Source: Streptomyces sp. NBC_01283 (lineage in GTDB: Bacteria; Actinomycetota; Actinomycetes; Streptomycetales; Streptomycetaceae). From it: a stretch of DNA of 64,000 nt. This document shows, in pieces, positions 48,088 to 56,914 of this stretch (position 1 is its first letter; every line of letters starts with the position of its first letter). Location: assembly GCF_041435335.1 (NCBI RefSeq), contig NZ_CP108430.1, positions 7,660,001 to 7,724,000 on the forward strand, written 5' to 3'. Below the pieces are notes generated by a model. That model had not been told where the DNA came from. It did not search any database and was given only the letters and a program-made list of their open reading frames with translations. The position numbers were made by a program, and so were the translations under genes.

Positions 48088-48163
48088 AGCGCCCGCTGTG
48101 CGTTCGTAGAGTGTTCGTGGAGCGTTCTTCGGGAAGCGTGAGCACTCCGAGCTGGGAGGCCCG

Positions 48164-48274
48164 GTGAAGAACGAGCAGCGCATCGCGGCGTACAAAAGGC
48201 AGGGCAACCGCAGGGAACTGACGGGGCGGCAGAAGCGCCGTATCGCGAGGAAGGCACGTCAGGGCAAGGGCTGA
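48164..48274 (+). CDS. Very small, strongly basic protein (36 residues)
   Basis: The frame runs from GTG to TGA and encodes KNEQRIAAYKRQGNRRELTGRQKRRIARKARQGKG after the initiator. About 40 percent of the residues are Lys or Arg, with no acidic cluster. GGGAGG lies seven bases before the start, and codon use fits a real gene. The composition suggests nucleic-acid or ribosome binding. It is likely overlooked in routine annotation. It precedes the HAD gene by 47 bases and may be co-transcribed. Confidence 0.7.
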   Translation: MKNEQRIAAYKRQGNRRELTGRQKRRIARKARQGKG

Positions 48275-48321
48275 CGCGGCAGCCGTTGACGGCGGGGCGC
48301 CACTCGTCGAAGGTACGGCTC

Positions 48322-48933
48322 ATGAGCTCGTACACCCGCGGCGTACTGATCGACGTCGGCGGTGTGCTCGTCCGCGAATACCTGCCCGCCGTCGCGGCGG
48401 CCTGGGGCAGGCGGCTGGGCATCCCGGCCGCCGCCTTCATGGCCGCGCTGTACGAGGGGAACGAATCCGGAGTTCTCGTAGGCCGCGTCAGCGAGGACGC
48501 GTGGTGGGACACCGTCCGGGGGCGGCTCCGCACGGGACCGGACGTGATCGCCGAGCTGCGCCGGGACCTGGCGGCCGCCGAGAACTGGGACGCGGAGCTC
48601 GTGGCGTGCCTGCGCGGCCTGCGGCAGCGGGGCGTCCCCGCCGCCGTGGTCAGCAACACCTGGCCCGGTCTGCGGGCGCGCATGTCGGCCGGTGGACTGT
48701 CGGACGTCGCCGATCACCTCGTGCTGTCCTGCGAGGTCGGATGCGCCAAGCCGGACCTGCGGATCTATGAGATCGCTCTGCGGCTGCTGGCCGTCGAGCC
48801 CGAGCGGGCCTTGTTCATCGACGACACCGCCGACAACGTCGCGGCGGCGCGGGCGCTGGGAATGGCGGGTCACGTGCACACCGGCACGGCGGAAACCCTC
48901 GCGCGTATCGCGGAGTTCACGGCTCAGGGCTGA
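48322..48933 (+). CDS. HAD-superfamily hydrolase
   Basis: 203 residues, HAD fold with a small cap. Motif I is LIDVGGVLV: the nucleophile Asp is present but the second Asp is Gly, as in the epoxide-hydrolase and YihX-like group. Motif II AVVSNTW, motif III lysine in GCAKPDLRIY and motif IV FIDDTADNV are present. It is probably a phosphatase-like protein of unknown substrate. The ATG at 48322 follows GAAGGT. Confidence 0.87.
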   Translation: MSSYTRGVLIDVGGVLVREYLPAVAAAWGRRLGIPAAAFMAALYEGNESGVLVGRVSEDAWWDTVRGRLRTGPDVIAELRRDLAAAENWDAELVACLRGLRQRGVPAAVVSNTWPGLRARMSAGGLSDVADHLVLSCEVGCAKPDLRIYEIALRLLAVEPERALFIDDTADNVAAARALGMAGHVHTGTAETLARIAEFTAQG

Positions 48934-49024
48934 GGGCTCGCAAGCGCCGGACGGGAGAGCCCGGAGGGTGGCCCGAAGGGCGGGCCCGCAGCGCCCGCGG
49001 GGCGCCGGGGCATCAACTGGGCAG

Positions 49025-49204
49025 CTAGGCCGCCTTGACGACCTCTTCGCGCACGGCGGCGGCCCATGCGGTCACCAACTGCTCGTACTCACGGCGCTGT
49101 TCGACCGAGAGACGTCCACCGGCGCGCATCCACAGACCGCGGATCCGCTCGTTCAGTTCCGCGGCAGACCGTGCGGAACCAAGGGGCTGAGGGGTTAAGG
49201 GCAT
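49025..49204 (-). CDS. Small helical protein with damage-type promoter (59 residues)
   Basis: Encodes MPLTPQPLGSARSAAELNER, then IRGLWMRAGGRLSVEQRREY and EQLVTAWAAAVREEVVKAA. A proline-rich start is followed by a compact amphipathic helical hairpin. I do not recognise a named family. There is no ribosome site; a TAGGCT box ends six bases before the ATG, so the mRNA is probably leaderless. The promoter has the TTGTCG-N11-TAGGCT layout of RecA-independent damage promoters. It converges on the HAD gene. Confidence 0.72.
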   Translation of the reverse strand: MPLTPQPLGSARSAAELNERIRGLWMRAGGRLSVEQRREYEQLVTAWAAAVREEVVKAA

Positions 49205-49210
49205 GCGTCA

Positions 49211-49233
49211 AGCCTAGGGGATGGCTACGACAA
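49211..49233 (-). promoter_or_regulatory. DNA-damage-type (RecA-NDp/PafBC-like) promoter
   Basis: Read on the minus strand: TTGTCGTAG, eight bases (CCATCCCC), TAGGCT, then six bases to the ATG at 49204. The core TGTCR and TAnnnT positions of the damage promoter match; the GTG after TTGTCG is replaced by TAG. Confidence 0.55.
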
Positions 49234-49450
49234 TCGGAACTCTCAGCTACTGGGCAGATCCTCCAAGTGAGCGGACACACAGCGCCCCGGTGCGTCACAC
49301 GCCGTCACCCATCCGGCCCATCACCGCACAGTCCCCGCCCGTGGTGCCTGATATCCAGGGAGAAGGGACGCGCCGGAAGCCGCGCGCCGTGGGGGATTCA
49401 TCGCCCTGACGCCGTTGTGGCGCCCGGGCTCACCGAGTGGAGGGCCACTC

Positions 49451-50221
49451 ATGTCCCAGTACATCAGTCTCTCCGTGGACTTCACCCAGGGTCTCAACGA
49501 CGCCTGGTCGAAGGTCGCGCAATTCGTGCCGAAGCTGATCGGCTTCCTGGTCGTCATGGCCATCGGCTGGTTCGTGTCGAAGATGATCGCCAAGGTCCTC
49601 GACAAGGTGCTGCGCAAGGCCGGTTCCGAGAAACTCGCCGAACGGGCGGGTGCGCACCGGATGCTGGCGAACTCCAAGTACGACATGACGGGGATCGTCT
49701 GCAAGGTCGTGTACTTCGCCCTGCTCCTGATCACCCTGCAGCTCGGCTTCGGTGTCTTCGGCAGCAACCCGGTCTCCACGATGCTCGACGGCATCGTCTC
49801 CTGGATCCCGCGTGCCGTCGTCGCCATCGTCCTGATGGTCGTCGCCATGGCGGTGGCCAACGTCGTGCGCGACATCGTCACCAGCGCCCTGTCCTCGATG
49901 TCGTACGGGAAGACCATCGGCACGATCGTCTGGGCCTGCATCGTCGCGCTCGGCGTGATCGCGGCCCTCGGTCAGGCGGGCATCGCCACGACGGTCACCC
50001 AGCCCGTCCTGTACGCGGCGCTCGCGGCCGGTGCGGGCATCCTGATCGTCGGCGTCGGCGGTGGTCTCATCGGCCCGATGCGTCAGCGCTGGGAGCGGTG
50101 GCTGAACACGGCGGAGCAGGAGACGGCCAAGGCCCGCGGCAGTGTGAGCGCCTACCAGGCGGGGCGCGAGGACGCGATGACCAACCAGCCGGTGGAGGAG
50201 CGCGAGCGCTTCGACATCTGA
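49451..50221 (+). CDS. CmpX-like / mechanosensitive-channel-related membrane protein
   Basis: 256 residues with about five membrane helices. The TM-helix repeat of this family occurs twice (FVPKLIGFLVVMAIGWFVSKMIAKVLDKVLRKAG and WIPRAVVAIVLMVVAMAVANVVRDIVTSAL). A glycine-rich helix near 205-222 (GAGILIVGVGGGLIGP) is followed by a charged cytoplasmic tail. It resembles Pseudomonas CmpX and the pore part of small-conductance channels. ATG with GGAGGG upstream. It stands alone with its own promoter region. Confidence 0.83.
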   Translation: MSQYISLSVDFTQGLNDAWSKVAQFVPKLIGFLVVMAIGWFVSKMIAKVLDKVLRKAGSEKLAERAGAHRMLANSKYDMTGIVCKVVYFALLLITLQLGFGVFGSNPVSTMLDGIVSWIPRAVVAIVLMVVAMAVANVVRDIVTSALSSMSYGKTIGTIVWACIVALGVIAALGQAGIATTVTQPVLYAALAAGAGILIVGVGGGLIGPMRQRWERWLNTAEQETAKARGSVSAYQAGREDAMTNQPVEERERFDI

Positions 50222-50271
50222 CCGGTCCGGGGTCCCGGACGGAACCGGTTCGGGGGCCCTCGGCTCCTCGG

Positions 50272-50586
50272 TCAGGATCCTGCGGACTCCGGCACCAGGT
50301 CGTGCCGCCTCACCAGCCATGAGATGGCGGTGAGGCGGCACACCGCGTAGTCATGGCCCACCGGCTCCCGCCACCCGTTCTCCGACAGCGCGTCGAGGAA
50401 CCCCAGGGCGTAGTCCGCGAGGATCTCGGGGTCCGGCGTCGGCGGCACGAGCCCGGCCCCGCCCATCTCGAGCCGGTCCCGCAGCTCCGCGACGTGCTGG
50501 TCCACGGCGGCCGTGAACGCTGGCTCGAAGGCGAACTCGGCGAAGCGCGGGGCGTACGAGGCGCTGATGCGGGCGAGGGGCGACAT
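50272..50586 (-). CDS. Small conserved protein, probably DUF6401
   Basis: 104 residues (SPLARISASYAPRFAEFAFEP ... FTAAVDQHVAELRDRL ... ILADYALGFLDALSENGWREP ... YAVCRLTAISWLVRRHDL). All-helical and soluble. I believe it belongs to DUF6401, a Streptomyces family without function, but recall is not certain. ATG at 50586 with a GAGGGG a few bases upstream. Confidence 0.7.
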   Translation of the reverse strand: MSPLARISASYAPRFAEFAFEPAFTAAVDQHVAELRDRLEMGGAGLVPPTPDPEILADYALGFLDALSENGWREPVGHDYAVCRLTAISWLVRRHDLVPESAGS

Positions 50587-50818
50587 CCCCTCACCGTAGG
50601 CCGGTCAAACCCTCCGGAAGAGGGTCTTTTGGCATGCCATTGGTCACACGCTCCTCGCCCCGCCATGGCCGGACAGCCTCACGCTCGCGCCTCCAAGCCC
50701 ATCCCACCCCTGGCACAACATCCAAGGGTGAAGTTCCACATATGCCAAGAGCCCTGGTCGACCAGCCAAGCATTAGCCAGCCATCTATGAGATCTCACGT
50801 GGCAGATGCAAGATAGGG

Positions 50819-51002
50819 GACGTCGTTCGGGATGCGGAGGTCACCGTCCCGGCCCAGGTCCAGGCCCACGAGGCGAGGTCCCCCCATCGACACCTCCCTG
50901 CGCCGCGCCCTGGGATCCGGCGCCTGGGACGAGGCCTTCGGCCACCTGCGCCACCGGCCCACCTACACCGGATCCCTCGTCCTCCTGCGTGCCACCCCCT
51001 GA
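50819..51002 (+). pseudogene. 3' fragment of a methyltransferase-like gene, frameshifted
   Basis: Two adjacent frames read sensibly only when joined: GDVVRDAEVTVPAQVQAHEA in one, then IDTSLRRALGSGAWDEAFGH and LRHRPTYTGSLVLLRATP to a TGA at 51000. The switch is at a run of six C (50880-50885); removing one C makes a single frame. The ending resembles the C-terminus of actinomycete SAM-dependent methyltransferases. There is a stop at 50774 in the first frame and no methyltransferase core upstream, so this is a decayed remnant. The 50587-50818 stretch in front holds nothing recognisable. Confidence 0.45.
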
Positions 51003-51012
51003 CGGGCCGGAC

Positions 51013-51969
51013 TCAGCGGCGCGTCCCGAGGAAATCGATGAGCGCCTCGTTCACCTCGTCCGGGCGTTCCTGCTGGGTCCAGTGCCCGCAGCCCGCCAGC
51101 TTGACGGGCTTGCGGTGCAGGTGGGGCAAGCGGTCGGGAAGGCTCTCGATGAATTCGGGTGTGCCGGGGAAGGCCGCGACGATGTCCCGGTCGCCGTACA
51201 TGTACAGGGCGGGCGGGGTGATGACGGCGTCCTGCCACGGCGCGGTCAGTTCCCAGTTGCGGTCGAGGTTGCGGTACCAGTTGAGGCCGCCGGTGAAGCC
51301 CCCGGCGAAGCTCTCCGTGAGCACGTCGAGGTCGTCCTCGGTGAACCAGTCCGGCAGGACCTCGGGGTCCGGCATGCCTGCGAGCCAGCCCCGCTCGGGG
51401 TCGACCATCGGCTGCATGATCTCGCCGGGGGCGTCACCGGAGGCCGCGTAGAAGAACTTCCGCAGGGCGGTGCGGGTGTCCTCGGCGAACTCGGCGTCGG
51501 CGACACCGGGACGGTCGAAGTAGTTCCAGTAGAAGCGCCCGCCGAAAGCCTTGTCCATGGCGGCCAGCGGCGGCTCGGGACCCCGGGAGGGCGGCGGCAC
51601 GCTGAGCCCGGCCACCCCGAGCACCAGGTCAGGCCGCATCATCGCGGTGTGCCAGGCCACCGGCGCGCCCCAGTCGTGCCCGACGACGTACGCCTTCTCC
51701 TCGCCCAGCGCGTGGACCAGCCCGACGACGTCGCCGACCAGGTGAAGGATGCTGTACGCGTCGACGTCGGCGGGATGGTCGCTGCGCCCGTATCCACGCT
51801 GGTCGGGGGCGACGACGCGGAAGCCCGCGGCGGCCAGGGGGCCGAACTGGTGGCGCCAGGAGTGCCATGACTCGGGGAAGCCGTGCAGCAGCACGACAAG
51901 GGGGCCTTCACCCTCCTCGGCGATGTGCAGCCGTATCCCGTTCACGTCGATCATCCGATGCTCAACCAT
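51013..51969 (-). CDS. Alpha/beta-fold epoxide hydrolase
   Basis: 318 residues. The epoxide hydrolase motifs are intact: oxyanion hole HGFPESWHSWRHQ, nucleophile in GHDWGAPVAWH, acid in YMYGDRDIV and His in GCGHWTQQERP. It adds water to an epoxide. A TAGGCT box ends seven bases before the ATG at 51969, predicting a leaderless message and arguing against the GTG six bases further upstream. Its end lies ten bases from the methyltransferase fragment. Confidence 0.9.
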   Translation of the reverse strand: MVEHRMIDVNGIRLHIAEEGEGPLVVLLHGFPESWHSWRHQFGPLAAAGFRVVAPDQRGYGRSDHPADVDAYSILHLVGDVVGLVHALGEEKAYVVGHDWGAPVAWHTAMMRPDLVLGVAGLSVPPPSRGPEPPLAAMDKAFGGRFYWNYFDRPGVADAEFAEDTRTALRKFFYAASGDAPGEIMQPMVDPERGWLAGMPDPEVLPDWFTEDDLDVLTESFAGGFTGGLNWYRNLDRNWELTAPWQDAVITPPALYMYGDRDIVAAFPGTPEFIESLPDRLPHLHRKPVKLAGCGHWTQQERPDEVNEALIDFLGTRR

Positions 51970-52077
51970 GGCCACGAGCCTACGTGTTGTGATCCTCCAG
52001 CGGTGAGATCAGTACACGCCGCGCGCAGGGCGCCGGCCCGCGGCCGACCGCCCGGAGAGCCGTCGCCCGGGCCCAGC

Positions 52078-52953
52078 TCAGTCCGCCGACTCGCCCGCGT
52101 GCGGGCTCAGCGCGTCCGTCCCCACCAGCACGAACAGGGCGATGCCCAGGGCGATGCGGTAGTACACGAACGGCATGAAGGACTTCGTAGTAATGAACTT
52201 CATGAACCACGCGATGACCGCGTAGCCGACGATGAACGCGATGATCGTCGCGAAGATGGTGGGGCCCCAGGACACGTGCCCGCCCTCGCCCGCGTCCTTG
52301 AGCTCGAAGGCGCCGGACGCGAGGACGGCCGGGATGGCCAGCAGGAACGAGTAGCGGGCCGCGGCCTCGCGGGTGTAACCCATGAGCAGGCCGCCGCTGA
52401 TGGTGGCGCCGGAGCGGGAGACGCCCGGGATCAGGGCCATCGCCTGGCAGAAGCCGAAGATCAGACCGTCGCGGACGCCCAGTTCCTTCAGGCTCTTGCG
52501 CTCCTTCACGGCACGGTGCTTGCCGCCGGTCTCGTCGCGGGCCGCGAGGCGGTCGGCGACGCCGAGGACGATGCCCATCACGATGAGCGTCGTGGCGATG
52601 AGCCGCAGATCGCGGAACGGGCCCTCGATCTGGTCCTTGAACGTGACGCCGAGCACGCCGATCGGGATCGAGCCGACGATGACGAGCCAGCCCATCTGCG
52701 CGTCGTGGTCCGAGCGTGGCACCTTGCCGAAGAGGGAGCCGAACCACGCGGAGATGATCCGCGCGATGTCCTTGCGGAAGTAGATCAGCACGGCTGCCTC
52801 GGTGCCGATCTGGGTGATCGCGGTGAACGCGGCCCCGGGGTCGTGCCAGCCCGCGAAGGCAGCGGTAAGCCGCAGATGCGCGCTGGACGAGATCGGGAGG
52901 AACTCGGTCAGTCCCTGGACGAGCCCGAGAATGAAGGATTCAAGCCAAGACAT
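52078..52953 (-). CDS. uppP: Undecaprenyl-diphosphatase UppP (BacA)
   Basis: 291 residues with eight or so membrane helices. Both active-site motifs are there: GLTEFLPISSSAHL and PGVSRSGATI. It recycles the undecaprenyl carrier for cell wall synthesis and, when abundant, gives bacitracin tolerance. The ATG at 52953 (MSWLESFILGLVQG) is the family start; an upstream extension to 53043 is unlikely. The ribosome site is weak. Confidence 0.93.
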   Translation of the reverse strand: MSWLESFILGLVQGLTEFLPISSSAHLRLTAAFAGWHDPGAAFTAITQIGTEAAVLIYFRKDIARIISAWFGSLFGKVPRSDHDAQMGWLVIVGSIPIGVLGVTFKDQIEGPFRDLRLIATTLIVMGIVLGVADRLAARDETGGKHRAVKERKSLKELGVRDGLIFGFCQAMALIPGVSRSGATISGGLLMGYTREAAARYSFLLAIPAVLASGAFELKDAGEGGHVSWGPTIFATIIAFIVGYAVIAWFMKFITTKSFMPFVYYRIALGIALFVLVGTDALSPHAGESAD

Positions 52954-53146
52954 GGAAACTGCGCCGTCCAAGTACGGATCATGGGCTGCGGGTGCGGTCA
53001 TGTGATGGGAGATACGGAAGGTATGAGCGCGAGGGGTGATCACTCCCTTGCCGTGGGCAGCGTAGCGTCACTTGGTTACGAGATCGCCGGAGGGCCGCTG
53101 TCCGGGGGCGGCGGCCCTCCTTGCGCCGGGCCCACCGGTCGCTCCG

Positions 53147-54811
53147 TCAGGACCGTCGAGTCTGCGGCCACAGCCGCAGTTGCAGCATGGCGGCGAAGCG
53201 CGCGTCGGTGTCCGTCAGGTCGATGCCGCCCACTTCCGCGAGGCGCCGCAGCCGGTAGCGGAAGGTGTTCGGGTGCACATGGACGGCGGTGGACGCCGTG
53301 GCGACGTCGCCGAACGCGTCGAGCCACGCCCGCAGCGTCTCGACGAGACAGGTGTGGTGCGCCGCGTCGTACGCGCCGAGCCGGGCCACGGGGCCGGACG
53401 GCGGGTCGCCGCGTTCGGCGATCGCGTCCGTGAGCTCCAGGAGCAACGACTCGACGAGTACGTCGCTGATGCGGGCCACCGAGCGATGGCCCTCGCCCGC
53501 CCGCAGCACCCGCAGTGCCCGGTCGGCGCCGGCCCGGGACGCGGGCAGGGCGGCGCTCTCCGGCGCGGGCGGACCGACCCCGACGAGCAACTCCTGCCGC
53601 TCGCCGACGCGTTCGAGGAACTCCTCGGCGACCCGGGCGGCCCGCTCCTCGGCGTCCGGCCGCCCGGCAGGGGCCGGGACGATGCCGTAGACGACGTCAC
53701 CGACGAGCGCGGCGGCCGAGCGCGGGTGGACCGCCGTCAGATGCATCGCGAACGCGTCGGCGAGGCGCTGCCGTTCGGCCACGTAACGGGCGTGCCGCGC
53801 GGCGGAGCGGTCGCCGTCCCCGCGGCCGGCGAAGGCGAGGGCGAGCACCGCGCCCGGCTGCTCGGCGAGCCCGAGGCGGGCGACGGCCTCCGCCGCGCCG
53901 GGTCCGCCCTCCAGGGCCGTGCCCACGAGGTCGGCGCGCAGCCTGCGTTCGACGTCGGCGCCCGCCCGCAGCCGCAGCAGATGCAGCGCGACCAGCTTGG
54001 CGGCGTCGCGCAGGGCCTGCTCGCGCTCGGCGCTGAGCGGTCCGTGGACCGCGGCCCAGATGGAGCCGAGTATCTCGTCACCTGCGCGCACCGCGAGGGC
54101 CACGCGCGGCAGGCTGAGATCGCCGCCCTCCACCTCCACCAGGGGCTCCACGTAGACGGGCCGGTCGCTGCGGTACATGGCCTGGAAGACACCGCGCTCC
54201 TCCAGGACGCGCGTGAAGCGTTCGGGCACCTGGCGGCCGAGGATGGTCTCGACGCGCGAGGAATCGGCCTCGTCCTGCCGCCCGGAGAAGGCGAGCACCC
54301 GCCAGCTGCGGTCCTCGATGGTGACCGGCGCGTCCAGGAGCGCCCCGACGGCGTTGGCCAGTGCGAACAGGTCGCCGGACGACACCCCGCCCAGGGTCTC
54401 CTGCCCCGTCTCCCCGACATCCCCCTCCGCGATGAGCGCGCGCAGCATCGCGGCGAGCTGCGCCCACGAGGCGCCGCGCGTCAGACCGAGCAGCGCGACC
54501 CCGGACCTCCGCACCGCCTCGGTGACCTTCTCGTCGGCGGCGACCGGCGCACGGACGACGAGCCCGGCGGCGCCCTGCGTGCCGAGGGCGTCGAGCAGGT
54601 GAACGATCTGCACCGGATCCTGCACGGCGACGCCGAGCACGAGCGCCTGCGGGGGCGGCACCGGTTCGTCGTGCGGGTCGTGGATGACGACGCCGCCGAT
54701 GTCGTCGGCACCGTCCGGGTCGCCGCACACGAGGTCCAGGAGGGTGGGGCCCAGATCCTCCAGGACGCGCCGGAGGCTGGCTCGGGGGTGGGTGGTCACC
54801 GGGACGAGCAC
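53147..54811 (-). CDS. PucR-family transcriptional regulator
   Basis: 554 residues: an N-terminal purine-catabolism-regulator-like sensor domain (SLRRVLEDLGPTLLDLVCGD ..., about 10-125), a GAF-like middle with the GGDEF-like central region, and a C-terminal PucR helix-turn-helix (LRAWLDAFGDVATASTAVHVHPNTFRYRLRRLAEVGGIDL). The GTG start has AGGAGG four bases away. It lies 78 bases downstream of the dipeptidase gene, same strand, so the two are likely linked. Confidence 0.88.
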   Translation of the reverse strand: MLVPVTTHPRASLRRVLEDLGPTLLDLVCGDPDGADDIGGVVIHDPHDEPVPPPQALVLGVAVQDPVQIVHLLDALGTQGAAGLVVRAPVAADEKVTEAVRRSGVALLGLTRGASWAQLAAMLRALIAEGDVGETGQETLGGVSSGDLFALANAVGALLDAPVTIEDRSWRVLAFSGRQDEADSSRVETILGRQVPERFTRVLEERGVFQAMYRSDRPVYVEPLVEVEGGDLSLPRVALAVRAGDEILGSIWAAVHGPLSAEREQALRDAAKLVALHLLRLRAGADVERRLRADLVGTALEGGPGAAEAVARLGLAEQPGAVLALAFAGRGDGDRSAARHARYVAERQRLADAFAMHLTAVHPRSAAALVGDVVYGIVPAPAGRPDAEERAARVAEEFLERVGERQELLVGVGPPAPESAALPASRAGADRALRVLRAGEGHRSVARISDVLVESLLLELTDAIAERGDPPSGPVARLGAYDAAHHTCLVETLRAWLDAFGDVATASTAVHVHPNTFRYRLRRLAEVGGIDLTDTDARFAAMLQLRLWPQTRRS

Positions 54812-54889
54812 GCTTCCTCCTGAAGGGGGTGGGAATGGGCCGGGGGATGAGAATCGGCGTCATGCGCGGCCAGTCGTACGCCGCAGGGG

Positions 54890-55942
54890 TCAGGAGGCGG
54901 GTATGCCCAGGCCGTCGCGGAAGAGGCGGAGCACATTGCCGCCGAGGACCCGGGCGATGTCGCCGTCGGCCCAGCCGCGCCGCAGCAGCGCCTCGGTCAC
55001 CAGGGGAAGTCCGGCGGGGCCCTCAAGACCGGGCAGGAACTGGTCGGTGCGCACGCCTTCGACGACCGGGTGCGCGCAGCAGGGCGGGGTGGTGTCGGCC
55101 ATGACCTCCTGGACGAAGTCCGGTCCCAGGCCCACGTGTGCGAGGCCCGCGACGTCCGCGAGGTGCTCGATGTGGTCGACGAGCCGGTCGAGGGTGAAGT
55201 CGCTCTCGTGGAGGAACGGGGCGAAGAAGTTCACGCAGATCACGCCGCCGTTCGCGGCGGTCGCCCGCACCTGGTCGTCGGTGAGGTTGCGGTGGTGGTC
55301 GCGGAGCGCACGCGCGGAGGAGTGCGTGGCGATGACCGGCCGGGACGCCAGCTCCAGTACGTGGTCGACACCGGCGGCGCCGAGATGGCTGATGTCGAAC
55401 ATCATGCCGATGCGTTCCATCTCGGCGAGCGCGGCCACACCCGCACGGGTCAGCCGGCTCCCGGCCGCGTCCTCTCCGCTGCCGTCGGCGAGCGGCGTAC
55501 GTCCGAAGTGCGCGAGCGAGGCGATCCGTACGCCCAACCGGTGCAGCGTCTCCAGGAGTTCGATGTCGTCGGCGACGCCCGGCGCGCTTTCCAGGGCGAG
55601 CACCAGGGCGATCCTCCCGTCGTCCAGGGCGGCGTCCACCTCGGCGCCGTCGCCGCAGAGCCGGACGGCGTCGGCGTTGCCCTCCGCGACGCGGTGCGCG
55701 GCCTCGATCATGCGCAGCGTCCGCCGCAGCGCTCCCTCGGGCCGGTAGGTGTCGTCGATGAACACGGGCAGCACCTGTACGTCGACGCCGCCCGCCAGGA
55801 GCTGGGGCAGCCACCGCTCGCGGAAGAACCCCGCCCACCGGTCGACGGGCCGTGCCGTCACCGCGCAGAGCAGGTCGTTGTGGGTGTCGGCGACGACGCT
55901 GCGCCGGTGCAGTGCGGCGGCTTCGCCCGATGCCGTGGTCAT
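54890..55942 (-). CDS. Membrane dipeptidase (peptidase M19)
   Basis: 350 residues, TIM-barrel zinc dipeptidase: VVADTHNDLLCAV (first metal site), LALESAPGVADD (metal-bridging Glu), FDISHLG and THSSARALRDHHRNLTDDQ. The family splits dipeptides, including some D-amino-acid ones. No signal peptide is seen, so it acts inside the cell. ATG with AAGGGA upstream. Upstream of PucR in the same direction. Confidence 0.9.
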   Translation of the reverse strand: MTTASGEAAALHRRSVVADTHNDLLCAVTARPVDRWAGFFRERWLPQLLAGGVDVQVLPVFIDDTYRPEGALRRTLRMIEAAHRVAEGNADAVRLCGDGAEVDAALDDGRIALVLALESAPGVADDIELLETLHRLGVRIASLAHFGRTPLADGSGEDAAGSRLTRAGVAALAEMERIGMMFDISHLGAAGVDHVLELASRPVIATHSSARALRDHHRNLTDDQVRATAANGGVICVNFFAPFLHESDFTLDRLVDHIEHLADVAGLAHVGLGPDFVQEVMADTTPPCCAHPVVEGVRTDQFLPGLEGPAGLPLVTEALLRRGWADGDIARVLGGNVLRLFRDGLGIPAS

Positions 55943-56131
55943 GTGCGGGTTCCCTTCGGCCGGCGGTCACGGAGGCGCCGAGGTCCTCCTCGACCAGTGA
56001 GTCTCGCGTCACTCGGGAGGCGGCGATTCGTTCCGGCGCACAAGAAAGAACTGGGCGGCTGGTGCCGCACGACAAGCGAGTCCGGGCCGCCGTGGGACCC
56101 GACGGTCATTCAGCCGGAGGGCTTCGGGCGG

Positions 56132-56836
56132 CTAACGGCCGCGCAAGTGGTGGCGCTTGCACCACGCGACCACCGCGCCCGCGAGCCCGGTCACCGCGAT
56201 GAAGCCCATCGCGACGAGGAAGGCGGGGGAGGTCGGCGTCGACGCGCGGGCGCCCGCGATGACGTACGCGGCGGTGTTCGGGATCGACCCCAGGCCGGTC
56301 GCGAGCAGGAACGGCAGCCAGCCCATGCGCGACACCGCCGCACAGTAGTTGGCGGCCGCGAACGGCACCCCGGGGAACAGCCGCGCCGCCAGCATCGACC
56401 GGAAGCCGTGCCTGCTCAGCTGCCCGTCGGCCGCTTTCAGCCAGCGCCCGCGGAGCAGCGGGCGCAGCGCGTCCTGCCCCAGCATCCTGCCCAGCCCGAA
56501 GGCGATCCCGGAGCCGAGGACCGTGCCCGCGAGCGCCGCGGCCAGGCCCGCCTGTGAACCGAAGAGGGCGCCTGCCGCCAGATTGAGCAACGGACGCGGC
56601 ACGAACGCGGTCGTGCACACGCCGTACGCGACGGCGAAGACCAGCACCGCCGCGGCGCCGCCCAGCTGTGCGGGCCAGCCGTCGGACATGAGCCGCTGCG
56701 GCTCGAAGAGCAGCACGCACGTTCCGGCGGCCGCGAGCAGCGCCACCAGCAGGGACAGCCGCGACCACGGCGAGAGCAGCACCCTCGTGCAGCGCTCGGC
56801 GAGACCCTGCGGGCGGGCTGCGGCTGAGTCGAACAT
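56132..56836 (-). CDS. TVP38/TMEM64 (DedA-like) family membrane protein
   Basis: 234 residues with about five to six membrane helices and the SNARE-associated signature VPRPLLNLAAGALFGSQAGLAAALAGTVLGSGIAFGLGR, then HGFRSMLAARLFPGVPFAAANYCAAV. Family members act in lipid scrambling. A TAGTCT box ends six bases before the ATG, predicting a leaderless message. The start is divergent from the alkD-like gene with only 78 bases between. Confidence 0.88.
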   Translation of the reverse strand: MFDSAAARPQGLAERCTRVLLSPWSRLSLLVALLAAAGTCVLLFEPQRLMSDGWPAQLGGAAAVLVFAVAYGVCTTAFVPRPLLNLAAGALFGSQAGLAAALAGTVLGSGIAFGLGRMLGQDALRPLLRGRWLKAADGQLSRHGFRSMLAARLFPGVPFAAANYCAAVSRMGWLPFLLATGLGSIPNTAAYVIAGARASTPTSPAFLVAMGFIAVTGLAGAVVAWCKRHHLRGR

Positions 56837-56914
56837 CCGGGGAGACTAACCGACATATGTGTGTGATCGCCGTATGGAGCGTCTCACGCACGTCACAGTT
56901 CTAAGGTGCGTCCC

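Noticed and set aside
56878..56907. Damage-type promoter in front of the alkD-like gene
   Set aside because: The TAAGGT box is present but no TTGTCR lies at the required distance upstream.
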